From Pseudomonadota bacterium (GTDB lineage: Bacteria; Pseudomonadota; Gammaproteobacteria; Burkholderiales; Burkholderiaceae_F), in NCBI GenBank assembly GCA_023443095.1, contig JAEZVV010000165.1:15738-79737 (forward strand): DNA of 64,000 nucleotides. The letters are read 5' to 3'. Position numbers and translations under genes: made by a program. The notes under the pieces were generated by a model. The model was not told the DNA's origin and did not search any database. It saw only the letters and a program-made list of their open reading frames with translations. Shown one piece after another: positions 27,062-36,329 of this stretch; position 1 is the first letter of the stretch, and the number at the start of each line of letters is the position of its first letter.

Positions 27062-28960
27062 TCAACCGGGAAAATCGAGCCGCAAGCGGCTTTGCAGCTT
27101 GCGCGCCTGGCGCAGGCCTTCCTTGACGATGCGCTTTTCCAAGGCTGAGAGCTGGCCGACTTCGATCTGGTTCGGATTGTCGTCGCCGCCGGCGCCTCGT
27201 TCGGCGCGGCGATGCTGCGCCCGCAGCCGCAACAGCTGGAAGAAATCAAAGGCGTCGTTCCAACCGTCGGCATCGAGCTCGGGCAGTTTGCCGCCTTCGG
27301 CCAGCCGCCGCAGACGCTCGGTGGTGTTGGTCTGCGGCAGGCCGGCTGCGAGCGCCCAGATCCGCGCAGCGTCGACGAACAACATGGTGCCGCTGAGCTT
27401 GAGGTCGAGCACATGGCGGCCGCCATCGCCGAACAGCGATTCGAACACTCCGCCGAACTCGGGCGGCCGGTTGCGCAAGGCGTTGTCGGCCATCTGCTTG
27501 AGAAAACGCGGGTTGGCCTGAACCCGCGCCAGCACGTCTTCGCGCAACTGGTTGGCGAGCGCGGCTTCGCCGAACACCGGGCGGAAATCGAAAAAGATGC
27601 TGGCGTTGAGCAAAGCCTGCGGGTCGCCGCGATCGATCCAGCGCGCGAACAGGCCGTGCCAGCGGCTTGCCGGCAGGCACCAGGCCGGGTTGCTCGCCAT
27701 GATCTGTCCCTGGCACAGAGGGAAGCCGGCCCGCGCCAGGGCCTGGTTAACCCAGGCCGCGAGCTCGAGCAAGCGGGCGCTGTCGGCGCCCTCGCCAACC
27801 ATGATGCCGTTGTCCTGGTCGGTGGCGATGGTCTGTTCGCGCCGTCCCTCGCTGCCGAAGGCGAGCCAGCAGAAGCTGGCCGGGTCGACCTCGAACTGCT
27901 CGCACGCCAGCTGCAGCAGCCGCACCACCAGCTGGTCGTTGAGGTGGCTGATCAAGCGCGTGAGCTCGGCCGCTGCCACACCTTGCGCAACCAGGTGGTG
28001 CGACAGGCGCCGGATGTCGGACGCCGCGACCTCCAGCGTCGAGACGTCGCTCGCGCGCCGCAGCGTCACGGCCAGCTGCCTCACGGTCAAGCGCTGCATC
28101 GCGAACAGGTCGCGCTCGGAGACGACCCCGGCGAGCTGTTCGACCCCGCCCTCGCGGCGCATCACCGGAATGTGGCGGATCGAATGTTCGGCCATCAGCA
28201 TGGTGGCGTCGGCCGCGCTGGCCTCGGCATCGAGCGTGAGGACCCGGCTCGTCATCACTTGCGAGACCGGGGTCGACAAGGGCAGTTCGGGCAGGATGAC
28301 GCGGCCGATCAGATCGGTGCGGGTCAGAATGCCGGCGACCCGTTCCCCCGCGCCATGGCGTTCGGTAACGATGATCGAGCCCACATGGGCATCGTGCATG
28401 CGGGTCAGGACTTCGCGCAGCGGAGTATCGGGCGTACAGGCCACTGGGGTCCGGCCCAGCACTTCGGCGAGCGGTGTGGCAAGGCTGCGCTGCGCGTTGG
28501 CGTCGGCCGCGTAGGCGGCCTGGACCTGCTGATGCGCCAGGTCCAGCAGCGAGCCCAGGCGACGCTTGCAGAAATCGAGGAAGACCTGGCTGCGCCGGGT
28601 CAGTTCCTCAAAGCGCGAGCGCGGCAGCAGGATGACGAAGGTGTCGCCCACCGAGCGATAGACCAGCGACACCGGCCGCTGCGCCAACAAGGCACCGACC
28701 GGGAAACAATCGCCCACCCCGCCCTCGAACGCGGTGGCGTTGTCATCGCGCGGATTCTCGCCCCGCACCCGCCCCTGCTTGATGATGATGAAATGCTCGG
28801 GCGCGGTCTCCGCCGGCGCGAGCAGAAGCTCGCCCGGACCGAAATACGCCACCTCGGCGTAAGCGACCAGGAACTCGAGATCGGCCGCCCTCATCGCCGA
28901 AAACGGCGTGTAGGCGGAGAGCACCTGCTTGAGCCCGGCGGCGATCGTCGGCGCCGTCAT
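27062..28960 (-). CDS. cNMP-binding / CBS / DUF294 nucleotidyltransferase-like signalling protein
   Basis: A 632-residue cytoplasmic protein. In order: a cyclic-nucleotide-binding-like domain (about 10-135), a pair of CBS domains (about 165-290; GSIIVTERHGAGERVAGILT and SIRHIPVMRREGG), a DUF294 putative nucleotidyltransferase with FGSEGRREQTIATDQDNGI (the GS...R...D.D signature), and the DUF294 C-terminal helical domain. It resembles a GlnD-type nucleotidyltransferase coupled to nucleotide sensing, but the target is unknown. Coupled to the exonuclease downstream. Confidence 0.88.
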   Translation of the reverse strand: MTAPTIAAGLKQVLSAYTPFSAMRAADLEFLVAYAEVAYFGPGELLLAPAETAPEHFIIIKQGRVRGENPRDDNATAFEGGVGDCFPVGALLAQRPVSLVYRSVGDTFVILLPRSRFEELTRRSQVFLDFCKRRLGSLLDLAHQQVQAAYAADANAQRSLATPLAEVLGRTPVACTPDTPLREVLTRMHDAHVGSIIVTERHGAGERVAGILTRTDLIGRVILPELPLSTPVSQVMTSRVLTLDAEASAADATMLMAEHSIRHIPVMRREGGVEQLAGVVSERDLFAMQRLTVRQLAVTLRRASDVSTLEVAASDIRRLSHHLVAQGVAAAELTRLISHLNDQLVVRLLQLACEQFEVDPASFCWLAFGSEGRREQTIATDQDNGIMVGEGADSARLLELAAWVNQALARAGFPLCQGQIMASNPAWCLPASRWHGLFARWIDRGDPQALLNASIFFDFRPVFGEAALANQLREDVLARVQANPRFLKQMADNALRNRPPEFGGVFESLFGDGGRHVLDLKLSGTMLFVDAARIWALAAGLPQTNTTERLRRLAEGGKLPELDADGWNDAFDFFQLLRLRAQHRRAERGAGGDDNPNQIEVGQLSALEKRIVKEGLRQARKLQSRLRLDFPG

Positions 28961-28994
28961 CGCCGCTCCGCCGCCGGGATCGCGGCCACCCTCA

Positions 28995-29972
28995 TCAAGC
29001 GACCGGCGGACGGGGTTGAGACTGAGGCTCAGTTTGAGGCTTCGACTGCGACTTCACCACCGTCATCGCGGTGGCGATCAGGCTGCCCACGTCCGACAGA
29101 TTGGCCGGGATCACGAGCGAGTTGCCGGTCTTGGCGAGGCCGGCAAACGCGTCGACGTATTTCTCCGCGACCTTGAGGTTGACCGCTTCCATCCCGCCCG
29201 GAGCCTGGGTCGCGGCAGCGACCTTGCGCACCGCTTCGGCAGTTGCTTCGGCGATGGCGAGCACGGCCGCGGCTTCACCCTGGGCGTTGTTGATCGCCGC
29301 CTGCTTGTCGCCCTCGGAGCGGGCAATCGCCGCTTCGCGCTGGCCGGTGGCGATGTTGATCTGCTCCTGCTTGCGGCCTTCGGAGGCCGCGATCAGGGCC
29401 CGTTTCTCGCGTTCGGCCGTGATCTGCTGTTGCATCGCGTGCAGGATCACCGCGGGCGGGGTCAGGTCCTTGATCTCGTAGCGCAGGACCTTTACGCCCC
29501 AGTTGAGGGCGGCTTCGTCGATCGCCGAGACCACGGCGTGGTTGATGTAGTCGCGCTCTTCGAAGGTCTTGTCGAGCTCGAGTTTGCCCACCACCGAACG
29601 CAGCGTGGTCTGCGCCAGCTGGGTGATCGCGAGGACGTAGTTGCTGGTGCCGTAGCTGGCGCGCTGCGGGTCGGTGACCTGGAAGAACAAGACGCCGTCG
29701 ACCGACAGCTGGGTGTTGTCCTTGGTGATGCAGACCTGGCTCGGCGTGTCGAGCGGCACTTCCTTGAGGCTGTGTTTGTAGGCAACGCGGTCGATGAAGG
29801 GAACCACGATGTTGAGGCCGGGCGCGAGCACGGCGTGGAACTTGCCCAGGCGCTCGACCACCCAGGCGTTCTGCTGCGGCACGACCTTGACCGCCTGCAC
29901 GATGAAGACCACGGCCAGGACGAGCAGGACCAGGGCGACGAGGGTCCCGGCATCGGGAAACAGAGGAAACAT
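28995..29972 (-). CDS. qmcA: SPFH/stomatin-like membrane protein (QmcA/paraslipin type)
   Basis: A 325-residue protein: one N-terminal membrane helix (LVALVLLVLAVVFIVQAV), an SPFH/band-7 domain (ERLGKFHAVLAPGLNIVVPF to LTPPAVILHAMQQQITAERE), a long coiled coil (about 200-260) and a Pro/Gln-rich tail. Such proteins form oligomeric membrane rings. It follows an NfeD gene 8 bp upstream, the usual SPFH-NfeD partnership. AGGAG lies before its ATG. Confidence 0.92.
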   Translation of the reverse strand: MFPLFPDAGTLVALVLLVLAVVFIVQAVKVVPQQNAWVVERLGKFHAVLAPGLNIVVPFIDRVAYKHSLKEVPLDTPSQVCITKDNTQLSVDGVLFFQVTDPQRASYGTSNYVLAITQLAQTTLRSVVGKLELDKTFEERDYINHAVVSAIDEAALNWGVKVLRYEIKDLTPPAVILHAMQQQITAEREKRALIAASEGRKQEQINIATGQREAAIARSEGDKQAAINNAQGEAAAVLAIAEATAEAVRKVAAATQAPGGMEAVNLKVAEKYVDAFAGLAKTGNSLVIPANLSDVGSLIATAMTVVKSQSKPQTEPQSQPRPPVA

Positions 29973-29980
29973 GAGGGCTC

Positions 29981-30403
29981 CTAGTTCGGCGCGCGGCGCG
30001 CGACAACAAGACGGTTGGATGAGATGGCGCAGATCACGTAGTCACCCGGGGCGGCGACTTCGCCCGGGGCCAGTTCGACGTCCCACACCGCGCCGCGGTA
30101 CTGGGCGCGCGCAGTGCCCGAGGGGCTCCAGCCCTCGATCCGGATGCTGCGGCCGATGTCGGGGTTTTGCACCTCGTCGCTGAGGCCGGCGTCGCGTGCA
30201 CGGCGACGGCGCAGCCAGAGCGAACCCGCCACACCGATCACCGCCGCCACCAGCAGTTGCAGCGCGAGCGGGCCGCCGGCCAGCGCCACGGCACCGCCAG
30301 CGGCAGCGCCCAGCGCAATCACCAGCAGATAGAAGGTTCCGGTCAGCAGTTCGGCCGCCGCCAGGGCGAAGGCCAGGACCAACCACCAGACATAGGCTTG
30401 CAT
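29981..30403 (-). CDS. NfeD-like membrane protein
   Basis: A 140-residue short NfeD protein: two to three hydrophobic helices in the first ~70 residues (WWLVLAFALAAAELLTGTFY, LLVAAVIGVAGSLWL), then an OB-fold domain (EGWSPSGTARAQYRGAVWDV). It is the standard partner of the stomatin-like gene immediately downstream and probably stabilises its membrane complex. Stop TAG. Confidence 0.88.
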   Translation of the reverse strand: MQAYVWWLVLAFALAAAELLTGTFYLLVIALGAAAGGAVALAGGPLALQLLVAAVIGVAGSLWLRRRRARDAGLSDEVQNPDIGRSIRIEGWSPSGTARAQYRGAVWDVELAPGEVAAPGDYVICAISSNRLVVARRAPN

Positions 30404-30415
30404 CAGGTCTCCAGA

Positions 30416-30444
30416 TCAGAAAAACGGCCGCCCGAAGGCGGCCG
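30416..30444 (-). terminator. Terminator of ppsA
   Basis: CGGCCGCC (30425-30432), loop CGAA, GGCGGCCG (30437-30444). On the minus strand the 8-bp stem with a TTCG tetraloop is followed by TTTTTCTG. It lies 28 bp after the ppsA stop and separates it from nfeD. Confidence 0.9.
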
Positions 30445-30471
30445 CAGAGCTCAGCCCGGGATGGGCCTCAT

Positions 30472-32847
30472 TCAAGCAGATCGCGCCAATCTCTGCCAAG
30501 TATCGACCACGGTGTCGGGGTTGAGCGAGATCGATTCGATCCCCTCATCCATCAACCATTGAGCAAAGTCAGCATGGTCCGACGGGCCTTGACCACAGAT
30601 GCCGATGTATTTGCCCTGCTTGCGGCAGGCGGCGATCGCCATCGACAGCAGCGCCTTGACCGCCGGGTCGCGTTCGTCGAACGACGCGGCCACCAACCCC
30701 GAGTCGCGGTCAAGGCCGAGCGTGAGCTGGGTGAGGTCGTTCGAACCGATAGAGAAGCCGTCGAAATACTCGAGGAACTGCTCGGCCAGCACAGCGTTGC
30801 TGGGGATCTCGCACATCATGATCACGCGCAAGCCGTTTTCGCCGCGCTTCAAGCCGTGGGCAGCGAGCAGCTCGGGCACCCGGCGGGCTTCGCCCAGGGT
30901 GCGCACGAACGGGATCATGATCTCGACGTTAGTCAGGCCCATGTCGTTGCGCACGCGCTTCAGGGCCGCGCATTCCATCGCGAAACACTCGGCAAAGCTG
31001 TCGGCGATGTAGCGGCTGGCGCCGCGGAAGCCGAGCATGGGGTTTTCTTCGTCGGGCTCGTAGCGTGAACCGCCGATCAGCTTCTTGTATTCGTTGCTCT
31101 TGAAGTCCGACATGCGCACGATCACCTTCTTCGGCCAGAAGGCCGCGCCGATCGTGGCGATGCCTTCGGCGAGCTTGGCTTCGAAGAAGGCGCGCGGGCT
31201 GGCGTAACCGAAGGACAGACGCTCGACTGCGCGCTTGAGATCGTCGTCGATCAGCGGGTAGTCGAGCACCGCCTTGGGGTGCACGCCGATGTTGTTGTTG
31301 ATGATGAACTCGAGACGGGCGAGGCCGACCCCGGCGTTGGGCAGCGACTGGAAGTCGAAAGCCAGCTGCGGATTGCCGACGTTCATCATGATCTTGAGGT
31401 CGATCGGCGGCAGTTCGCCCTGCTGGACCGTCTCCACTTCCATCTCGAGCGCGCCGGAATAGATGTTGCCGGTATCACCCTCGGCGCAGCTGACGGTCAC
31501 CTTCTGGCCGTCGACCAGCGCTTCGGTGGCGTCGCCGCAGCCGACCACTGCCGGGATCCCGAGTTCGCGCGCGATGATCGCCGCGTGGCAGGTGCGGCCG
31601 CCGCGGTTGGTGACGATGGCAGAAGCGCGCTTCATCACCGGTTCCCAGTTGGGGTCGGTCATGTCGGTGACCAGCACATCGCCCGGCTTGACCTGGTCCA
31701 TCTCGTCGGCACCACTGACGATGCGCACGGTACCGATACCGATCTTCTGGCCGATCGCGCGGCCGGTGGCGAGCAGCGGCCCCTTGCCCTTGAGCTTGAA
31801 GCGTTGCTGGGTCTCACCGCCGTCCTGCGATTTCACGGTCTCGGGGCGTGCCTGCAGGATGTAGATCTTGCCGTCGACGCCGTCCTTGCCCCACTCAATG
31901 TCCATCGGGCGCTGGTAATGCTGCTCGATGATCATCGCGTAACGCGCAAGCTCGAGCACGTCGTCGTCGGTGAGCGAGAACTGGTGGCGCTGCGCGTCGG
32001 GCACATCGACCGTACGCACGGTGCGGCTGCCGGCGGCCTCGGGATCGAACTCCATCTTGATCAGCTTGGAGCCGAGCGAGCGGCGGATGATGGGGAACTT
32101 GCCGGCCGCGAGCATCGGCTTGTGAACGTAGAACTCGTCGGGGTTGACCGCGCCCTGGACCACGGTTTCGCCCAGGCCGTAGCTCGAGGTGATGAAGACC
32201 ACTTGATCAAAGCCGCTCTCGGTGTCGAGCGTGAACATCACCCCCGAGGCGCCGCGGTCGGAACGGACCATGCGCTGGATGCCGGCCGACAGGGCCACTT
32301 CGGCGTGAGTGAAGCCCTTGTGCACGCGGTACGAGATCGCGCGGTCGTTGTAGAGCGAAGCGAAGACCTCCTTGACGCGGTCGATCACGTCGTCGACGCC
32401 GACCACGTTGAGGAAGGTCTCCTGCTGCCCCGCAAAGGAAGCGTCGGGCAGGTCTTCGGCGGTGGCCGACGAACGCACGGCGACCGAGATGTCGTCCTTG
32501 GCTTCGCCCTTGAGCCACTGGTAGAAGTTGCGGATCTCCTGATCCAGCGCCAGCGGCAGCGGCGCATCGATAATCCATTGGCGGATCTGCGCGCCGGCGG
32601 CGGTCAGCGCCCGGACATCGTCGACATCGAGGTGTTCGAGCTTCTCGGCGATACGCTGCTCGAGCTGGCCCTCGCGCAGGAAGACGCGGAACGCCTCGGC
32701 CGTGGTGGCAAATCCGTCCGGCACCCGGATGCCGGCATCGGAAAGTTGGCTGAGCATTTCGCCCAGAGAAGCGTTTTTGCCGCCGACCGATTCAACATCG
32801 GTCATGCGGAGCTGGCTGAAGGGAACGACGTAGCGTCCTGGTTGCAT
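30472..32847 (-). CDS. ppsA: Phosphoenolpyruvate synthase
   Basis: A 791-residue enzyme making PEP from pyruvate and ATP (gluconeogenesis). The N-terminal ATP/pyruvate domain has VGGKNASLGEMLSQL and FAGQQETFLNV; the phosphohistidine is in GGRTCHAAIIARELGIPAVV; the C-terminal PEP domain ends with ICGQGPSDHADFAQWL containing the catalytic cysteine. Length agrees with E. coli PpsA (792). It is divergent from its regulator ppsR across 88 bp and ends at a strong terminator. Confidence 0.97.
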   Translation of the reverse strand: MQPGRYVVPFSQLRMTDVESVGGKNASLGEMLSQLSDAGIRVPDGFATTAEAFRVFLREGQLEQRIAEKLEHLDVDDVRALTAAGAQIRQWIIDAPLPLALDQEIRNFYQWLKGEAKDDISVAVRSSATAEDLPDASFAGQQETFLNVVGVDDVIDRVKEVFASLYNDRAISYRVHKGFTHAEVALSAGIQRMVRSDRGASGVMFTLDTESGFDQVVFITSSYGLGETVVQGAVNPDEFYVHKPMLAAGKFPIIRRSLGSKLIKMEFDPEAAGSRTVRTVDVPDAQRHQFSLTDDDVLELARYAMIIEQHYQRPMDIEWGKDGVDGKIYILQARPETVKSQDGGETQQRFKLKGKGPLLATGRAIGQKIGIGTVRIVSGADEMDQVKPGDVLVTDMTDPNWEPVMKRASAIVTNRGGRTCHAAIIARELGIPAVVGCGDATEALVDGQKVTVSCAEGDTGNIYSGALEMEVETVQQGELPPIDLKIMMNVGNPQLAFDFQSLPNAGVGLARLEFIINNNIGVHPKAVLDYPLIDDDLKRAVERLSFGYASPRAFFEAKLAEGIATIGAAFWPKKVIVRMSDFKSNEYKKLIGGSRYEPDEENPMLGFRGASRYIADSFAECFAMECAALKRVRNDMGLTNVEIMIPFVRTLGEARRVPELLAAHGLKRGENGLRVIMMCEIPSNAVLAEQFLEYFDGFSIGSNDLTQLTLGLDRDSGLVAASFDERDPAVKALLSMAIAACRKQGKYIGICGQGPSDHADFAQWLMDEGIESISLNPDTVVDTWQRLARSA

Positions 32848-32935
32848 GCCCAGTCCTCGAGCTTAGGTGTGTGAGAATCGAGGCGGATTCTAGCCTTTCG
32901 CCACTTCGCCGTTGCGCCGCACCATGGGAGCCCGC

Positions 32936-33799
32936 ATGCCCGACCGTTCCATCAATGCCTCACCGCCGCCCGATCGCACCGTTTTTTTTGTCTCGGACGG
33001 CACTGGCATCACCGCCGAAACCCTGGGCCACTCCGTCCTGACCCAGTTTGAAGGGCTGCGGGTGCGCCAGCAGCGCCTGCCTTTCATCGACACCCCCGAG
33101 AAAGCCCGGATCGCCGCCCAGCGGATCAATGAAGCCGGGGCACGCGACGGCAAACGCGCGATTGTTTTCTCGACCCTGGTCGATCCGGCCGTCGCCGGCG
33201 CGTTGAAAGCGAGCTGCAATGCTTTCGTGGTCGAGATGTTCAAGGCTTTCGTCGAACCGCTCGAGATCGAGCTCGATCTGAAAAGCGCGCATACGATCGG
33301 CCGCTCGCACCAGATCCAGGATTCGGAGAAATACAAGAACCGGATCGAGGCGATCAACTTCACCCTCGCCCACGACGACGGCCAGTCGGCCAAGGGCTTG
33401 AAGGAAGCCGACGTGATCCTGGTGGGCGTGTCGCGCAGCGGCAAGACGCCGACCAGCCTTTACCTGGCAATGCAATACGGCATCAAGGCCGCCAACTACC
33501 CGCTGATTCCCGAGGACTTCGAGCGCAACGTCCTGCCCAGCGCCCTGCCCCCCCACCGCGACAAGCTCTTCGGCCTGTCGATCTCTCCCGAGCGCCTGGC
33601 CGAGGTGCGCCACGAACGCCGCCCCAACAGCCGCTACGCCGCGATCGACAACTGCCGCTACGAGATCGACGCCGCCGAACGCATGATGCGGCGCGAAGGC
33701 ATCCGCTGGCTGTCATCGACCACCAAGTCGATCGAAGAAATCGCCGCCACCATCATTCAGGACGTCAGGCTAGACCGCAACGGCGACGGCTTAGAGTGA
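32936..33799 (+). CDS. ppsR: PEP synthase kinase/pyrophosphorylase (PpsR)
   Basis: A 287-residue DUF299 protein that inactivates PEP synthase by ADP-dependent threonine phosphorylation and reactivates it by phosphorolysis. VFFVSDGTGITAETLGHSVL is the N-terminal signature and VGVSRSGKTPTSLYLAMQYG the P-loop. The start at 32936 follows GGGAGC; upstream ATG/TTG codons lack a site. Divergent from its target gene ppsA, the classic arrangement. Its end overlaps the convergent methyltransferase gene by 9 bp. Confidence 0.95.
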   Translation: MPDRSINASPPPDRTVFFVSDGTGITAETLGHSVLTQFEGLRVRQQRLPFIDTPEKARIAAQRINEAGARDGKRAIVFSTLVDPAVAGALKASCNAFVVEMFKAFVEPLEIELDLKSAHTIGRSHQIQDSEKYKNRIEAINFTLAHDDGQSAKGLKEADVILVGVSRSGKTPTSLYLAMQYGIKAANYPLIPEDFERNVLPSALPPHRDKLFGLSISPERLAEVRHERRPNSRYAAIDNCRYEIDAAERMMRREGIRWLSSTTKSIEEIAATIIQDVRLDRNGDGLE

Positions 33800-34585
33800 C
33801 CGTCGGCGGCGCTGCTCGAACAGGCAGATCGCGGCCGCAGCGCCGACGTTGAGCGATTCGACCGCGGCGTCGATCGGGATGAAGAGGCGGCGCTGCGCCA
33901 CGGCCAGCGCCGCGGGCGGCAGGCCGGCGCCCTCCGACCCCATCATCCACACGCTGGGCCCGCGGCCCCAGTCGGCCGCGTACAGGTCGCTCCCGCCGGT
34001 GGCGTCGGCCGCCAGGCGTTCGGCCGCGAAGGCGCCGGCCAGCTGCTCGGGCGCCACACTTTCGTGGATCTGGACCGCGAAATGCGCACCCATGCCGGCG
34101 CGCAAGACCTTGGGCGACCACACATAGGCGGTGTCGGCGCTGGCGGCAAGATGCCGCACCCCGGCCGCCGCCGCGGTGCGGATGATAGTGCCGACATTGC
34201 CCGGCTCCTGCAGGCCGGCCAGGTAGACCGCGTCGATCGCTGCCGCCTGCGGCAGCGGCGCCGCCGGGATGCTGAACTCGACGACCGGCCCGGTGCCCTG
34301 ATCGACCGGGCTGATGCGGTCGTAAAGCGCCCCCGCCAGCTCGACCAGGGGCGCGCCCTTGGCGATCGCGAGCGTCTCGGCCACCGAAAGCGCCTCGCGA
34401 TGGACCAGGCCGGCGCGGATGATCACTGCTTCGACCGCCACCGGGACCCTCAGCAGGACTTCAGCCAAGTGGATGCCTTCGGCCAAGCTGCGGCGCGCCA
34501 GGCGACAGGCCCGGCTGCTCTCGGCCAGCTTGCGCCAGTGTTTGAACTGCGCGTTGTCGACCGAAGCGATTGCGATCTGCTTCAT
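33791..34585 (-). CDS. SpoU/TrmH-family RNA 2'-O-methyltransferase
   Basis: A 264-residue SPOUT enzyme using S-adenosylmethionine to methylate a ribose in rRNA or tRNA. The three SpoU motifs are GLQEPGNVGTIIRTAAAAG, WMMGSEGAGLP and PIDAAVESLNVGAAAAI. The N-terminal ~100 residues form an L30e-like RNA-binding domain. It overlaps rnhB by ATGA and is the last gene of the rpsB-to-lpx run. The exact RNA target cannot be decided. Confidence 0.92.
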   Translation of the reverse strand: MKQIAIASVDNAQFKHWRKLAESSRACRLARRSLAEGIHLAEVLLRVPVAVEAVIIRAGLVHREALSVAETLAIAKGAPLVELAGALYDRISPVDQGTGPVVEFSIPAAPLPQAAAIDAVYLAGLQEPGNVGTIIRTAAAAGVRHLAASADTAYVWSPKVLRAGMGAHFAVQIHESVAPEQLAGAFAAERLAADATGGSDLYAADWGRGPSVWMMGSEGAGLPPAALAVAQRRLFIPIDAAVESLNVGAAAAICLFEQRRRRSL

Positions 34586-35178
34586 GTTTCCTCCAGCACT
34601 CGGCGCACCGGCGCAAACGAACGGCGGTGGATGGCGCAGGCGCCCAACTCGCGCAAGGCGGCCATGTGACGGGCCGTGCCGTAGCCGGCGTGCTGGGCAA
34701 AACCGTAACCGGGAAACTCGGCGTCAGCCGCGGCCATCAGCGCGTCGCGCGCCGTCTTGGCCAGGATCGACGCCGCCGAGATGGCGGGTTCGAGCGCGTC
34801 GCCGTCGATGATCGCCCGCGCCGGCACGGTCAGCCGCGGCAGCTGGTTGCCGTCGACCAGGACCTGGTCGGGCGTATTCGCCAGGCCGGCGACGGCGCGC
34901 TCCATCGCCCGGAACGTGGCCTGGAGGATGTTGATCGCATCGATCTCCTCGACGCTCGCCTCGGCCACGCACCAGGCCAGCGCCTTGGCGCGGATCTCGA
35001 CCGCGAGCCGCTCGCGTTGGCGGGCGCTGAGTTTCTTCGAGTCGGCCAGACCCTCGATCGGCCGACTCGGGTCGAGGATCACTGCGGCCGCCACCACCGG
35101 ACCGGCCAGCGGCCCGCGGCCGGCTTCGTCGACCCCGGCGATCAGGCGCGGCGCCGGCACGTCGAACAAGTCTTTCAT
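34582..35178 (-). CDS. rnhB: Ribonuclease HII
   Basis: A 198-residue enzyme that removes RNA, including single ribonucleotides, from DNA duplexes. IAGVDEAGRGPLAGPVVAAA gives the first acidic residues; LVDGNQLPRL, AISAASILAKTARD and GYGFAQHAGYGTARHMAAL are also diagnostic. It overlaps both lpxB and the methyltransferase by ATGA, the lpxA-lpxB-rnhB order common in proteobacteria. Confidence 0.97.
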   Translation of the reverse strand: MKDLFDVPAPRLIAGVDEAGRGPLAGPVVAAAVILDPSRPIEGLADSKKLSARQRERLAVEIRAKALAWCVAEASVEEIDAINILQATFRAMERAVAGLANTPDQVLVDGNQLPRLTVPARAIIDGDALEPAISAASILAKTARDALMAAADAEFPGYGFAQHAGYGTARHMAALRELGACAIHRRSFAPVRRVLEET

Positions 35179-36329
35179 CGCGCGGTCGCCAGGATCGCTT
35201 CGGTCGCCAAAGCGGGCGTGTCGCGCGAGAGCGATTCGTGCATCGCGGTGAAACGCTCGACCAGTTGAGCGCGGCGGCCGGCATCGAGCTGCTCAAGCAT
35301 GGAGTGGGCAATGGCGGAGGGCGTGGCGTCTTCCTGCAGGAGCTCGGGCACCAGGAACTCTCGCGCCAGGATGTTGGGCAGCCCGACCCACGGAATCAGC
35401 CCCTTGCGCCGCATGATCCAGGCCGACAGGCGCGGCATCAGGTAGCCGATCACCATCGGCTTCTTGTAAAGCGCGGCTTCGAGCGTGGCGGTGCCGCTCG
35501 CTACCAGCACGGCATCGGCCGCCTCGAGCACATCGTGCGAGCGGCCGCTGGTGATCGCGGTGGCCTCGGCCAGCCGGGGATGGGTCGCCAGCAGAGTCTC
35601 GATCTGGCGGCGGCGTTCGGCGTCGGCTGCCGGCACCACGAAACGCAGCTTCGGCTCGCTCGCCAACATCAGTTCGGCTGCAGCGAAGAAGTTTGGTCCG
35701 CACCAGCGCACTTCGTCGGCACGGCTGCCGGGCAGAATGGCGACCAGCGGATCGCCCTCCCCCAGCCCCAAGCGCACGCGCGCGGCGGCTTCGTCGGGGA
35801 ACATCGGGATCACACGCGCCAGCGGATGGCCGATGTAGGTCGCGCGCAGGCCGGCCTGGTCATAGATCGCCTGCTCGAACGGGAAGATCAGCAGCATATG
35901 GTCGACCGCCCGCCGCACGAGCTCGATGCGTTCGGGCCGCCAGGCCCAGATCGACGGGCTGACGAAATGCACCGTCGGGACGCCGGCGGCACGCAGCTTG
36001 AGTTCGAGCCCGAGGTTGAAGTCGGGGGCGTCGACGCCGACGAAGGCGCGCGGCGGCTGCGCCGTCAGGCGCTGGGCGAGCGAACGCCGCAGCGCCAGCA
36101 GCCGCGGCAGATGGCGCAGCACTTCGACGTAGCCGCGCACGGCCAGCTCGCGCGAGTGGTGCCAGGGCAGCAGACCGGCCTCGATCATGCGGTCGCCACC
36201 TATGCCCACCAGTTCGTCGGCGGGCGAGCGCCGCGCCAGTTCGGGCAGGACAAGCGAGGCCAGCAGGTCGCCCGAGGCCTCGCCCGCCAGGAAAGCGATT
36301 TGCGGGCGGGCGGGAAGCAGCGACGACAT
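35175..36329 (-). CDS. lpxB: Lipid-A-disaccharide synthase
   Basis: A 384-residue GT19 glycosyltransferase (E. coli 382) that condenses UDP-2,3-diacylglucosamine with lipid X to the lipid A disaccharide. FLAGEASGDLLASLVLPEL, FVGVDAPDFNLGLELKLR, YVSPSIWAW-like HFVSPSIWAWRPERI and ILPGSRADEV are family motifs. Its start overlaps lpxA's stop by one base (TGATG) and its stop overlaps rnhB by ATGA. Confidence 0.97.
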   Translation of the reverse strand: MSSLLPARPQIAFLAGEASGDLLASLVLPELARRSPADELVGIGGDRMIEAGLLPWHHSRELAVRGYVEVLRHLPRLLALRRSLAQRLTAQPPRAFVGVDAPDFNLGLELKLRAAGVPTVHFVSPSIWAWRPERIELVRRAVDHMLLIFPFEQAIYDQAGLRATYIGHPLARVIPMFPDEAAARVRLGLGEGDPLVAILPGSRADEVRWCGPNFFAAAELMLASEPKLRFVVPAADAERRRQIETLLATHPRLAEATAITSGRSHDVLEAADAVLVASGTATLEAALYKKPMVIGYLMPRLSAWIMRRKGLIPWVGLPNILAREFLVPELLQEDATPSAIAHSMLEQLDAGRRAQLVERFTAMHESLSRDTPALATEAILATAR

